Positions 23,165-32,246 of a stretch of DNA of 64,000 bases are shown one piece after another; position 1 is the stretch's first letter; the number at the start of each line of letters is the position of its first letter. Both the position numbers and the translations under genes were made by a program. The stretch comes from Halobacteriales archaeon QS_4_69_34 (GTDB taxonomy: Archaea > Halobacteriota > Halobacteria > Halobacteriales > Halococcaceae): NCBI GenBank assembly GCA_003021045.1, contig PXRN01000003.1:64001-128000 (forward strand), in the 5' to 3' direction. The notes below the pieces were generated by a model, which did no database searches, was not told the DNA's origin, and saw only the letters and a program-made list of their open reading frames with translations.

Positions 23165-26100
23165 TCACATGAAGTCGGCGATACCGCTCTGTTTGTTCGT
23201 GTCGTCCTCGAAGACGCTCTCGATGGTGCGTTCGAGCAGCGCGAGGCGCTGTCGGGTGTACGGGCGACAGCCGTACTCCGCGGCGACGCGGCGAGCGACG
23301 TCGATGTACTTGCTCACCGAGCCCTCGTGTACGGTCAGGTTCACGTCGCCACCACACTCCCGGCAGCTCCCGGTAAGGGGCGCGCGGCGGTACTTCGTCC
23401 CACAGCCCAGACAGCGCATCTCCTGGCGCGAGAAGGCACGCAGGTTGCCGATCAGGTCGGGCAGGAAGTGGTACTCGATCACCCGCTCGGCGACGTCGGT
23501 CTCGTCGACCGCCCGGAGCGTGCGCGCGAGCTCGAGCTGAGCGTCCATCTTCTCCATCATCGATCCCAGCGTCTTGTACGCCGACAGCGCGGGCCCGAGC
23601 GCGACGTTCGAGGTGTCGTGGGTGTGGCGAAAGCCGGTGTACTCGGCGTCCGTGCCCAGCGAGTCCGCGGCGATCTCGACGTCGACCTCGCCGGGATCGG
23701 CCATCCGCCGGGTCGCCTCGTAGAACTCGCGGGAGTAGCCCGAGACGACGTCCATGTTGTGGGCCTCGTCGTCGATCTCGGCGGGATCGATCCGCGAGGA
23801 CATGACGAGAGGGGCGTCCATCTTGCCACCCCTCTTATCGGGAAGATAGGACTTGCTGAAGTTCAACAGGCCGTCCATGAGAAGTATCAAACAATCTTCA
23901 TCCCCGTCACAGTTGCGACGTTTCGATGCATGAAAGTAGGGGTGAGCGTAGCCCACGGCGGCGTCGGTGAAGCCGACGATCCGACCGACGACCGCCGCGG
24001 AGGTGTGGGGAGCCATCCCGAAGACGAGCTCGCCGACGAGATCGTCCCGGTCCTCGACCCCGTAGAACGGCTCCATCCCGTAGTAGCGCTCCAGGAGGTC
24101 GTCGACGAACGCCCCGATCCGCAGCAGGTGCTCGGCCGCGCCATCGGAGAGCACGACGTCCTGGACGCGGAGCTCGACGAGCTGATCTTCGTGTTCGAGG
24201 GGGTTTCCCCGGAAGTCCTCGTGATAGCCGAGCTCGCGGAAGCGCTCGACGGAGACGTCGAGCTCTGCGGGTCTGACGGCCGTCACGGGGAGGTCGGTCA
24301 TGTCGTACCTGACCGTGCCGTCTTTGAACGTCGAGACGTCGTGTTTCGCGCGCAGGACGCCCTTCTCCATCGGTTCGGGCGTCTTGAGCTTCGAGGTCAG
24401 CCCCTTCACCCCTTTGAGGATCTCGAAGGCGCTCTCGCGCTCGCCGACGGCAGCGAGCGCCCCACCGTACTCCTCGCGGACGTTCACCGGCCGCCACTCG
24501 ACGGGACTCGCCGCCGCGCCACAGCGGGGACACTCCGCACGACCCGCCTCGTCGGGTTCGACGCGGGTCTCGCAGTCGGGACACTCATAGCGGGGCTCGG
24601 TGACGCCACCGCAGTCGGGACAGCGCGCCTCGAAGCCCTGCTTGCCGCAGTCGGGACACTCGCGGCGACCGACCTGTACGGGAACGCTCCCGCGCTCCGC
24701 GCCGCGTTCGGCGGTGTACTCGGTCGCCTCGCTCACGTCGCGCTGGTCGCCGCCGGCCTCGCCGATCGGAAAGAGGGTGTGGACCGCCGGGGAGAGCTCG
24801 CGTTTCTCCGATTTCTCGGGCCGCCCCATCCGACCGCCGATCCGGGTGGGGGCGCGCTCGCGGATCGAGAACGGCGCGACCTCCTCGACTGCCTTCATCG
24901 AGCTCTCCCCGCCATCGTACGCGCGCGCCGCCGTCGAGAGTTCGTTCCACTCGCGTTCGAGCGCGGCGGTGAACCCGAGCGAGCGCACCAGCGGCCGGGC
25001 GTCGGGGATCGTCACCGTCCCCTCGCCCTGTGTGTGTGCCACCAGCAGAGTTTCGAGGGCCGCACACACCGCGTCGCTCCGGGCGAGGACGAGCGCCCCG
25101 GCCGGTGGGTCCGCGTCGTCGATCTCGGCGGAGACGGCGGCTTGTGCGCCGTCGGTCCTTGCCGCCTCGTCGGGCCCTACCCCGCCGCCGGTTCCCGTCT
25201 CCCCGTCGATCCCCGTCCCGCCGTCGGCTCGTATGAGCGCACCCTCGGTGACCGCCGCGACGAGCGCGTCGAAGTGCTCTATCGAGAGGTCGTGCCAGCA
25301 GTACGTGTATTCGGGGTGTAGCGGCGCGTCGTACTCGGTGGCCCACTCGACCGCCGCCGCGGGAGTGGGGTCGTCGAGGTCGACGGCCGTCGAGTCCCGC
25401 ATGGCCTGGACGTCCGCGTCGCTCGCTTCGAGCTCCTGGACCCACCACTCGGTCGTGTAGGAAGCGGGCGCGAGCGGGTGGTTGTTCTCGACGAACTCCC
25501 CGTAGTTGACGAGGTACTCGCCGAGGTCGAGGATCCGATCGACGCCGTTGCGGATTTCGAGGGCCTCCGCGGGGTCGTCGATCCGGCGCACGTCGCCGTT
25601 GGCCAGCTTGACGGTGGGCCCCTCGATCGAGTCGACGGGGACGACGCCCGCAGCCTTCCCGGGCCGCTCGGTCTTGAGTTGGGTGCCCGTGGCGAGGAAA
25701 TCACCCACGAGGTGCATCGTCGCGGGGTGGACGCCCGCGGTGGCGAAGCCGTGGTTTCGTGCGCGCCCGTAGCGCAGCCGGAAGCCGCCGGGCCGGCTCG
25801 GATGTGAAAAGACCGGTCGGCCGGCGATGAGGTCGCGCAGGAACTTCCCGGAGGGGTCGGGCCGAAGCGGTCCATCGGTGTCGGCGTCAGCTGGCACCGT
25901 CGTTTCGTCGGCTGTCGCCGCTATCGTGTCGGCTTCAGTCGTCGATCCCCCGCTCGCGTTCGGGACGGCGTCTCCGTCGCCGCCGACGTCGGCGCTGTCG
26001 TCCGTCCCGCCGGTGTCGGTGCTGCCGTCCGCCCCGGGAGCGTCGACACCGTCGTCCGTCCCGCCGTCGGCACTCGTGCCGTCGTCCGCGCCGGCTGCCG

Positions 26101-26944
26101 AGTCGTCGATCGTACCCGCGACGAGGTCGCCGATCCACGGCCAGCTCACCTCCTCTAGCGCGGCGGTGTAGCGCTCGATCTTCGGGGCCTTCTGAGCGAT
26201 GCCCTCCGCGAGCACGAGGCACATCCCGCCCCGTGGGTTGTTCGTCCCCACACGTTCGAGGTCCCGATGACCCGAGACCTCCTCTTGGCCCGTGGCCTCG
26301 CCGTCGAGCATGATCGGACAGTTCCGTGCGGTGAACCTGACCTCCGTGGCCGACGGCGTGTACTGGAGACCGGTCTCGGCGTCGTAGAGGTCGACCTCCT
26401 CGGCGTAGCGCTCGATTTCGGCATCGCGGGGCTGGTAGGTCCCGATCCCGAGCAGCGCGCGGGCGTAGTCCGCGACCAGCACCGAGAGCGCCTGGGCGGT
26501 CCCGCCCGCCGAGCGGATGGGTCCAGCGTAAAAAACGCGGACGAACTCCGTCCCGTCGGGGTTGTCGAGCAGCTCCACGCGGTCGATCCCTTCGATCGGC
26601 GCGGCGACGACGCCCTCGGTCAGTAGCGCCACCGCGGTGCGGACCGCCCCCTCGATCTTGCCCGCGCGGGTCTCGTACTCGCCGACCCGGCCCTCGGCGA
26701 AGTCACGCGCGAGCTCGAGGGCGGCCTCCTCTCTGCTCATCTCGCCCTCTAGCTCGCGGACGCGCGCGGCGACGCCCTCGATCTCCAAGATGTTCTCCAC
26801 GCGGTCGGCCATGTCCGCGGCGACGGGGATCTCGACCTCCGGGGTCGGGTCGCCGCCCGCCGCCCGCGCCTCGTTTGCGACCGACAGCGCCTCCTCCAAT
26901 CCCGCTTCGATCCGCTCGAAGTAGCGCTCGTCTGCGGGTCTCAT
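23165..26944 (-). CDS. polC: DNA polymerase D (pol II) large subunit DP2
   Basis: Catalytic subunit of the archaeal replicative polymerase D. 1259 residues from ATG 26944 (MRPADERYFERIEAGLEEAL); the open frame upstream is Arg-rich and not conserved. FYAGPIRSAGGTAQALSVL is an N-terminal hallmark. Zinc ribbons: CPDCGKQGFEARCPDCGG and CPDCETRVEPDEAGRAECPRCG, and a C-terminal CLGCG..CRECG. The double-psi beta-barrel active-site motif NCDGDED is at 1011-1017. Two acidic low-complexity inserts (about residues 280-360 and 600-640) are haloarchaeal expansions. No intein is present, but codon use changes sharply at 23830-23945 around the active site. Confidence 0.96.
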   Translation of the reverse strand: MRPADERYFERIEAGLEEALSVANEARAAGGDPTPEVEIPVAADMADRVENILEIEGVAARVRELEGEMSREEAALELARDFAEGRVGEYETRAGKIEGAVRTAVALLTEGVVAAPIEGIDRVELLDNPDGTEFVRVFYAGPIRSAGGTAQALSVLVADYARALLGIGTYQPRDAEIERYAEEVDLYDAETGLQYTPSATEVRFTARNCPIMLDGEATGQEEVSGHRDLERVGTNNPRGGMCLVLAEGIAQKAPKIERYTAALEEVSWPWIGDLVAGTIDDSAAGADDGTSADGGTDDGVDAPGADGSTDTGGTDDSADVGGDGDAVPNASGGSTTEADTIAATADETTVPADADTDGPLRPDPSGKFLRDLIAGRPVFSHPSRPGGFRLRYGRARNHGFATAGVHPATMHLVGDFLATGTQLKTERPGKAAGVVPVDSIEGPTVKLANGDVRRIDDPAEALEIRNGVDRILDLGEYLVNYGEFVENNHPLAPASYTTEWWVQELEASDADVQAMRDSTAVDLDDPTPAAAVEWATEYDAPLHPEYTYCWHDLSIEHFDALVAAVTEGALIRADGGTGIDGETGTGGGVGPDEAARTDGAQAAVSAEIDDADPPAGALVLARSDAVCAALETLLVAHTQGEGTVTIPDARPLVRSLGFTAALEREWNELSTAARAYDGGESSMKAVEEVAPFSIRERAPTRIGGRMGRPEKSEKRELSPAVHTLFPIGEAGGDQRDVSEATEYTAERGAERGSVPVQVGRRECPDCGKQGFEARCPDCGGVTEPRYECPDCETRVEPDEAGRAECPRCGAAASPVEWRPVNVREEYGGALAAVGERESAFEILKGVKGLTSKLKTPEPMEKGVLRAKHDVSTFKDGTVRYDMTDLPVTAVRPAELDVSVERFRELGYHEDFRGNPLEHEDQLVELRVQDVVLSDGAAEHLLRIGAFVDDLLERYYGMEPFYGVEDRDDLVGELVFGMAPHTSAAVVGRIVGFTDAAVGYAHPYFHASKRRNCDGDEDCLILLMDGLLNFSKSYLPDKRGGKMDAPLVMSSRIDPAEIDDEAHNMDVVSGYSREFYEATRRMADPGEVDVEIAADSLGTDAEYTGFRHTHDTSNVALGPALSAYKTLGSMMEKMDAQLELARTLRAVDETDVAERVIEYHFLPDLIGNLRAFSRQEMRCLGCGTKYRRAPLTGSCRECGGDVNLTVHEGSVSKYIDVARRVAAEYGCRPYTRQRLALLERTIESVFEDDTNKQSGIADFM

Positions 26945-26984
26945 GGCTGGGGGACGACGCCGCGCTCGACCGCGTGCTTCCACC

Positions 26985-27407
26985 TCATAGCGGCCAGAGA
27001 TCGAGGTCCGTGGTCGAATCGTGCTCGCGTTCGAGACGAGCGTCGAACTCCCGGAGGTAGCACTCGCCGGCGAACACGGTCGCCGAGTCGAGGTGGCCCG
27101 CCACCGCCGAGCCGTCCGGGCGCGAGCAGACCGCGTGCGTGTGTGCGAAGCGCTCGCCGTCCAGAATGGAGACGTCGCCCACGCAGGCGGCCACTTCGAG
27201 GGGTTCCTCGAACGCGATCGCGTCGTACTCCGTTCGCTCCTGATCGTAGAAGAAGAACTCGGCCGCCGAGACCGCGCCCAGCGCGAGGAAGAAGCCGGCG
27301 TCGACGCCGGCGTCCTCGGCGAGCGCCTCGATCTCCGCTCGCCAGTCAGCGCCGGTTTCGAGTCGGGCGACGAACTCGCGGCCCCCCTCGACCTCCCGGT
27401 AGTTCAT
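26985..27407 (-). CDS. PPC/DUF296 domain DNA-binding-type protein
   Basis: 140 residues comprising one PPC (PCC, DUF296) domain, as in AT-hook plant proteins and stand-alone prokaryotic homologues. Seen: REFVARLETGADWRAEIEAL, DAGFFLALGAVSAAEFFFYD, the histidine segment FAHTHAVCSRPDG and GHLDSATVFAGECYLREFD, where the His residues fit the trimeric metal site. ATG 27407 is used because the open frame starting at 27434 adds nine unconserved residues. It lies 40 bp upstream of polC on the same strand and may share its transcript. Function unknown. Confidence 0.9.
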   Translation of the reverse strand: MNYREVEGGREFVARLETGADWRAEIEALAEDAGVDAGFFLALGAVSAAEFFFYDQERTEYDAIAFEEPLEVAACVGDVSILDGERFAHTHAVCSRPDGSAVAGHLDSATVFAGECYLREFDARLEREHDSTTDLDLWPL

Positions 27408-27517
27408 ACTCGCCCGATCGGTCGGGGGTGACAAAAGCGTGTCCGCTCACAGCGGCCTCGGGGAGAGGATGCGGGAAAAAGAAGAGTATCGGAGCCGAGG
27501 GAAAGGCACCCGATGTC

Positions 27518-27630
27518 CGTTCGGAGGAACTGTGGGCAGCGAGCGCGCCGGCGTCGACCGCGCGGACCGTCGCGTATAGCCGTGCTCGACGGCGGCTCGA
27601 AGCGCCGCCTCCTGCTCCGGCGGCAGTCCA
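27518..27630 (-). pseudogene. HTH_10 (bacterio-opsin activator type) fragment
   Basis: GLPPEQEAALRAAVEHGY followed, one frame over, by ATVRAVDAGALAAHSSERT on the minus strand. This matches the start of the C-terminal HTH_10 domain of haloarchaeal Bat-like regulators (LTxxQxxALRxAxExGYYxxPR...LAxxLGVSxRT). No start, no sensor domain and no recognition helix remain. It lies in the 314-bp divergent gap between 27407 and 27722, which otherwise holds only promoters. Short match, so tentative. Confidence 0.4.
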
Positions 27631-27721
27631 CCCGCTTCGTCGTTCCGCCGTCCGCCCCGTCCTCGACTTCGAATACCGGCGACCCGATAGCTATACGTGT
27701 GTGGCCGGACCGGAGTAGCAC

Positions 27722-29281
27722 ATGCGCCGTACGCGTGGCGAGCGCTCGACAGGATCGCCGGTCGCCGTCTCGATGGCCGCGGTGCTGCTGGCTGCGACAC
27801 TCACAGCCGCGACGCTCCTCGTCGCGGGCACGGGAGCGGGCCCGATCGGCGTCGCGGCCGGGCAGCCGACGGCGATCGACGCCTGCACGACGATCGACGA
27901 TCCGGGGAGCTACCGGCTCACCGCGAACATCACCGCTCCCGACGCCGAGGGGGCCTGCATCGAGATCACCGCGAGCGACGTGACCCTCCGCGGGGGCGGC
28001 AACACGATCGCGGGACCGACGCCCCGCTCGACCGGGACCGGGATCGACGGCGTGTACGTTTCGGGCGGATCCTCGGCACCGCTCACGAACGTCACGGTCG
28101 CGAACCTCCGTACCGTGGGCTGGAGCAACGGCACCCACTTCGAGAACGTCGACGACGGCACGATGCGCGACCTCACCGCGCGGAACGCCCTGACGAACGG
28201 CATCCGGCTCGCCGACGCCAGTGGCAACCGGCTGGTGGACCTCACCCTCGCCAACATTACCGAGGAGGAGCGCGACCTCGCGGGGGCGGGTCACGGCCTC
28301 TACGTCACCGACGGTAGCACGAGCAACGCTCTCTCGGATCTCACGTTCCGCGACACCAAGTACTCGCTCATCTTCGATGGCGGGAGCGCGAACAACGAGG
28401 TCTCCGGCGTCAGCGCGACCGAGACGACCTACGTCGCCTACCTCTTCGCCGCCAGCGACAACACCCTCTCGAACGTCACTTCCGAGGACAACAGCCGGTG
28501 GGTGGTCTACGTCGAGCGAGGCGCGGAGGGCAACGTCTTCCGGAACCTCACCACGAACGGAACGACCCTCTCCTTCCAGCCGACCGGCGTCGCCGTCCGC
28601 CCGGTGCCAGGACCGGGCCTCTCCTCGCCGCCCGCGCCCCCGGCCGGCGAGCGCGCCGTCGGTCCCTTCGTGGAGGTATCGGCCACGCAGGTCGACCAGC
28701 CCGGATCGCTGTCGCTGACGTTGCCTTACGATCCGGCCGCGCTCGAGGACGGCGCCGCCGCGTCGTCCGTCTCGCTCCAGCGCAGCGTCAACGGGTCGTG
28801 GTCGGCGGTCGGCGGCAGCGTCGACGCGACAGCGAACACCGTCAGCGCCGGGAACATCACGTTCGCACCGCTCTCGTCCGCGGACGTCAGCGACGGCGTC
28901 TTCGCGCCGCTCGCGCCCGCTCAGGGGACGCCGACCCCGACGGCGACGGCCACGCCGACCGCGACGACCGCGGCAGCCACGACGGCAGCACCCGCCACCG
29001 ACGCCGACGACACCACCGTGGCGACGGACGCCCTCGGGACGACCGACGGAGGGGCGACCGCCAGCGGCGAGGAAACCGCGACGGCGACGGAGACGGAGGC
29101 GACGACCGAGGAGGAAATGACGACTACGGTCCCGCCTGCCACCGGCGGCAACGGGGCGACCCCGACGACGGACACCGGCGGGGCCGCGACCACGTCCGAC
29201 GACGGTCCCGGCTTCGGCTTCGCGGCAGCGATCGCCGGGCTCGTCGTCGCGGTCCTGGTTTCGATCCGGCGATTCGACTGA
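27722..29281 (+). CDS. Secreted NosD-like beta-helix protein with PGF-CTERM
   Basis: 519 residues. N-terminal signal peptide (VAVSMAAVLLAATLTAATLL). From ~residue 60 comes a right-handed beta-helix of short repeats rich in N/G/T/S such as SNGTHFENVDDGTMRDLTA and NALSDLTFRDTKYSLIFD, as in NosD/CASH proteins, then a beta domain (SLSLTLPYDPAALEDG). A ~100-residue Thr/Ala/Glu stalk ends in GPGFGFAAAIAGLVVAVLVS + IRR, a canonical PGF-CTERM sorting signal, so it should be processed by an archaeosortase and lipid-anchored. Binding target, probably a surface polysaccharide, is unknown. Confidence 0.9.
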   Translation: MRRTRGERSTGSPVAVSMAAVLLAATLTAATLLVAGTGAGPIGVAAGQPTAIDACTTIDDPGSYRLTANITAPDAEGACIEITASDVTLRGGGNTIAGPTPRSTGTGIDGVYVSGGSSAPLTNVTVANLRTVGWSNGTHFENVDDGTMRDLTARNALTNGIRLADASGNRLVDLTLANITEEERDLAGAGHGLYVTDGSTSNALSDLTFRDTKYSLIFDGGSANNEVSGVSATETTYVAYLFAASDNTLSNVTSEDNSRWVVYVERGAEGNVFRNLTTNGTTLSFQPTGVAVRPVPGPGLSSPPAPPAGERAVGPFVEVSATQVDQPGSLSLTLPYDPAALEDGAAASSVSLQRSVNGSWSAVGGSVDATANTVSAGNITFAPLSSADVSDGVFAPLAPAQGTPTPTATATPTATTAAATTAAPATDADDTTVATDALGTTDGGATASGEETATATETEATTEEEMTTTVPPATGGNGATPTTDTGGAATTSDDGPGFGFAAAIAGLVVAVLVSIRRFD

Positions 29282-29417
29282 GGCCCCGGGTGGCGTCCAC
29301 CGACCGGCCACCGCACTCGCTCGGATCGCAGTCGCACGGGAACGAGCCACGCGACCGAGTCCCGCGTGATGGCGAACGGACGCCGACCGCGTTATCCTCT
29401 CCCCGCCCCTCTCGCGG

Positions 29418-30134
29418 TCACGATCGGTCCGTTGCGCGCGACCTCATCTCCGGGGCGTTCGCCTGCCGCTCGACGGTCTTCACGCGGATCGTCAGCGCGA
29501 GGAAGGTACCGAGGACGGTCGAGACGACGGCGCCCGCGGCGGCGACGTCGTGGGCGGGGACGGCGTGGGAGATCCCGGTCGCCGTGATCTCCGCCGGCAC
29601 GAACGTGTGCGTCGGCTCGCCGACGATCGGGACGAAGTAATCGACCACGTCGTTGAACGTATACCATGCCGCCGCGATCCCGACCGCCCACACTTGGAAA
29701 TCGCTGTAACGGTAGATGACGAACGCCTGGGCGACCATCGCGAGGTGGCTCCAGAACAGGAAGTTGTACATCCCCCACCAGAGCGAGGCGAAAGCCGACT
29801 CGAACGCGAGCAGCGTGAACGGCGTCCACAGTCCGAGCTTGATGCAGCCGAAGAAGGCGAGCGCGTTCAGCCACTCCCGATTCCATCCGAGCTTCCACGA
29901 CGCCAGCGAGAGCGCGATGAACAGCGTCGCCAGCGGGCTGTCGGGGACGAGGGGCCACACGACTGCGGGAGTGGCCGCGAACTGGAACCGATAGTACCAG
30001 AAGCCGAAGGCCGTCCCGAGCAGGTTGACGGCGACGACGACCCACGCGTACCGGAGCGCGAGTTCCTCGATCGACCGCGGAAGTGGCGCGAGATACCGCG
30101 GGAGCGAGTCCCGGTCCGGGAGGTCGGCGGCCAT
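29418..30134 (-). CDS. DUF1405 family membrane protein
   Basis: 238 residues with about six membrane helices. Recognised from the arrangement of conserved aromatic segments, LGTAFGFWYYRFQFAATP, SLASWKLGWNREWLNALAFF and MYNFLFWSHLAMVAQAFVIY, typical of DUF1405. ATG 30134 is chosen because it starts one base after the upstream gene's stop (30136), implying an operon with the DUF63 protein; the longer frame would overlap that gene. Function unknown. Confidence 0.85.
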   Translation of the reverse strand: MAADLPDRDSLPRYLAPLPRSIEELALRYAWVVVAVNLLGTAFGFWYYRFQFAATPAVVWPLVPDSPLATLFIALSLASWKLGWNREWLNALAFFGCIKLGLWTPFTLLAFESAFASLWWGMYNFLFWSHLAMVAQAFVIYRYSDFQVWAVGIAAAWYTFNDVVDYFVPIVGEPTHTFVPAEITATGISHAVPAHDVAAAGAVVSTVLGTFLALTIRVKTVERQANAPEMRSRATDRS

Positions 30135-30135
30135 C

Positions 30136-31152
30136 TCAGACCCCGAGCGCGATCCGGAGGGCTCCACGAACTCCCTGCGGGAGGCCGACGGCGGTCGCGG
30201 CGAACAGCACCAGCCAGTTCCACGTCGCGGTCACGTCCTCCTCGCTCGTCGCCACGTAGGAGACGATCAGCGTCACGATACCGAGCTTGAGCAGGAACGT
30301 CGAGCCCGCGAAGCCCGTAAGCTCGTATACCTGGCTGGTGATGAACAGTTTCGGAGTGTATCCGTAGACGCCCACCCCGAGGAGGTTCTGTGCCGCGTCG
30401 ACGCTCTGGCCGAACACGAGGAGCAACGCCAGCGGATGTCGGAGCGTCGGTCGGTCGAGGGCCGTTCCGGCCGCGTAGAACGCGCCAGTGACGAGGCCCG
30501 CGATGGCGAGCACGGCGACCGGGGCGAGCGGCCGGAACGCTCCCGGCCCCAGCCCGAACGCGAGCGCGACGGCGCCCGCGGCGAGCGTCCAGATCGAGCC
30601 GCCGATCGCGGCCACGGTCGGGACCGCGTTCGGGAGGTCGGTGCGATCCCGGACGAGCACGCCGGCCAGCAGCGCGAGCACCGCGATCGCCGCGACGACG
30701 AAGTAGATCGGCGGCGTGACGAACAGGCGATCGAGGGGGATTGGAAGCCGGCCGGCGTCTTCGAGCGCGCGCATCACTCCGCCGGCGACGAGGATGGGTG
30801 CCAGCCCGTACGCGAGCGCCGTGTCCAGCTCGACGTCGAACGTCTCGAAGAACGCCCGGACGCCGGGGAGCGCGTAGCCGGCGACCGCAACGTAGGTCAG
30901 GGTGTTGACCGGATTGTAGCCCTTGACGGCGGTGACCCCTTGGTGGGCGACGGGGGTTCCGGCGGCGTCGGCGACGACCGGCCCCCAGAGGTACTGCCAG
31001 ACGTAGCGGTCGTAGACGAGCTCCGGGAACGCGAACAAACCGAGTCCAAGGAGGACGAACGGCCCGAGGAGGTAGAGCAGCCACCAGGATCGGCTCCCCG
31101 TCGGCGGGAGGCGATCGGCAGCCCGCCCCGTGACCGACGCTTCCGTACTCAT
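30136..31152 (-). CDS. DUF63 family membrane protein
   Basis: 338 residues with about eight membrane helices. Conserved features: QYLWGPVVADA, KGYNPVNTLTYVAVAGYAL, YGLAPILVAGGVMRALEDAG and GQSVDAAQNLLGVGVYGYTPK, which I recognise from archaeal DUF63. ATG 31152 (MSTEASVTGRA) is used; the upstream extension is Arg-rich. First gene of a two-gene operon with the DUF1405 protein. Role unknown. Confidence 0.87.
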   Translation of the reverse strand: MSTEASVTGRAADRLPPTGSRSWWLLYLLGPFVLLGLGLFAFPELVYDRYVWQYLWGPVVADAAGTPVAHQGVTAVKGYNPVNTLTYVAVAGYALPGVRAFFETFDVELDTALAYGLAPILVAGGVMRALEDAGRLPIPLDRLFVTPPIYFVVAAIAVLALLAGVLVRDRTDLPNAVPTVAAIGGSIWTLAAGAVALAFGLGPGAFRPLAPVAVLAIAGLVTGAFYAAGTALDRPTLRHPLALLLVFGQSVDAAQNLLGVGVYGYTPKLFITSQVYELTGFAGSTFLLKLGIVTLIVSYVATSEEDVTATWNWLVLFAATAVGLPQGVRGALRIALGV

Positions 31153-31264
31153 GCACCGACTGCTCGCGCGAGCCGGATTAACGCTTCTGATCACCCGACG
31201 GCCGAAGCGAGCCGCCGTAATCGTCACGACGGACGCGGGAACTGCGATCCGATGGCGCTGTCTG

Positions 31265-31921
31265 TCAGTCGGTCTTCGACCGCGGCGATCGACGCGTCCG
31301 GCGGGTCGCCACGTAGCGGTAGGCCACGACCGCGAAGCCGACGAGCGTCAGGAGGAACTGTACGCCGGAGTTCGCCACGGGGAACAGCCGTTCGACGGTC
31401 GCCGGTTCGGTTCCGGCCTGGGCGGGCTTGGGATCGACGCCGGTCCGGAACTGCGTCGTCTCGGTCGTGCCCCGCGTGGTTCCCTCGACGTCGATCATCG
31501 TCTGGACGAGCCCCCGCTCGGTCGAGACGAGCATCTCACCCGAGAGGTCGTAGAACCGGTCCATCAGGGGGAAAAAGAGGTTCACGCCGTTGTAGAACAG
31601 ATCGACGCCGATGCCGGCGACGGCGAGGACGAGCACGCCGACCCACGCGATGTGGCCGGCGTCCGGTCCCCACCGCCGTGCGAGCGTCGAGCGCGACCGG
31701 AGCGACGTGTCGTAGTAGACGAGCGCCGCCAGCCCGAGCGGCACGAACACGTTGTTGAGGTAGGTCCGGTGAGCTCCCTCGATCCAGAGCCCGAGGAAGA
31801 CGTCGAGCTCCGGGATCACCACCGCGAGCGTGACGACACCGATCGCGCGCTCGTCGAACGTCTCGAGGAGCGCCGCCGCGAGCAGGCCGCCGACGGCGGC
31901 GTGAAAGAGCGTCGAGGGCAC
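31265..31921 (-). CDS. DUF457/YdjM-type membrane hydrolase-like protein
   Basis: 218 residues. It begins MPSTLFHAAVGGLLAAALLE, with the His of the membrane-bound metal-dependent hydrolase family, followed by AVVIPELDVFLGLW (the ExD pair) and AHRTYLNNVFVPLG (HR). About four membrane helices and a soluble loop of ~60 residues before the last helix. The family is annotated as a metal-dependent hydrolase by sequence only. It lies 112 bp upstream of the DUF63 start on the same strand. Confidence 0.82.
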   Translation of the reverse strand: MPSTLFHAAVGGLLAAALLETFDERAIGVVTLAVVIPELDVFLGLWIEGAHRTYLNNVFVPLGLAALVYYDTSLRSRSTLARRWGPDAGHIAWVGVLVLAVAGIGVDLFYNGVNLFFPLMDRFYDLSGEMLVSTERGLVQTMIDVEGTTRGTTETTQFRTGVDPKPAQAGTEPATVERLFPVANSGVQFLLTLVGFAVVAYRYVATRRTRRSPRSKTD

Positions 31922-32246
31922 CTCGTGCCGTCGGACGCGAGTGCCGATAACGCCGTTGGCCGGCTACTGGAACTGCATCGACCGTCGTCGGTACGCTCGC
32001 CCCTCCATCCCTCGTCCGGGTCGTGATGTCCGAGCCGTGGTGTGCTCAGGGTCGTGGTGCGCTCCGGGTCGCCCGCCACGGAGCGGGCGCGATCGGCGAG
32101 GATCGACGTCCGGGAGGCGTCCCGCCGCCCTCGACCGCGTCGGGAACGTACGACTATCGGAAGCGCGGCTTTCCCGCCGCGGGTAGCAGGGCGACGACAC
32201 GACGTCCGTGGCACTCGATCTCGGTCGCTCGAATCGTGAGCGGGTG
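31922..32246. other. Intergenic, no gene recognised
   Basis: 325 bp between the DUF420 gene and the DUF457-type gene, both on the minus strand. The frames are Arg/Ser/Pro-rich shadows. Nothing beyond ordinary promoter space is seen. Confidence 0.4.

Noticed and set aside
23905-23925. Intein in polC
   Set aside because: The active-site sequence NCDGDED is continuous; only a compositional footprint is present, no intein splicing blocks.
23063-25321. 752-residue plus-strand open frame
   Set aside because: Lies entirely antisense to polC, whose motifs are unambiguous; no acidic bias or domain.
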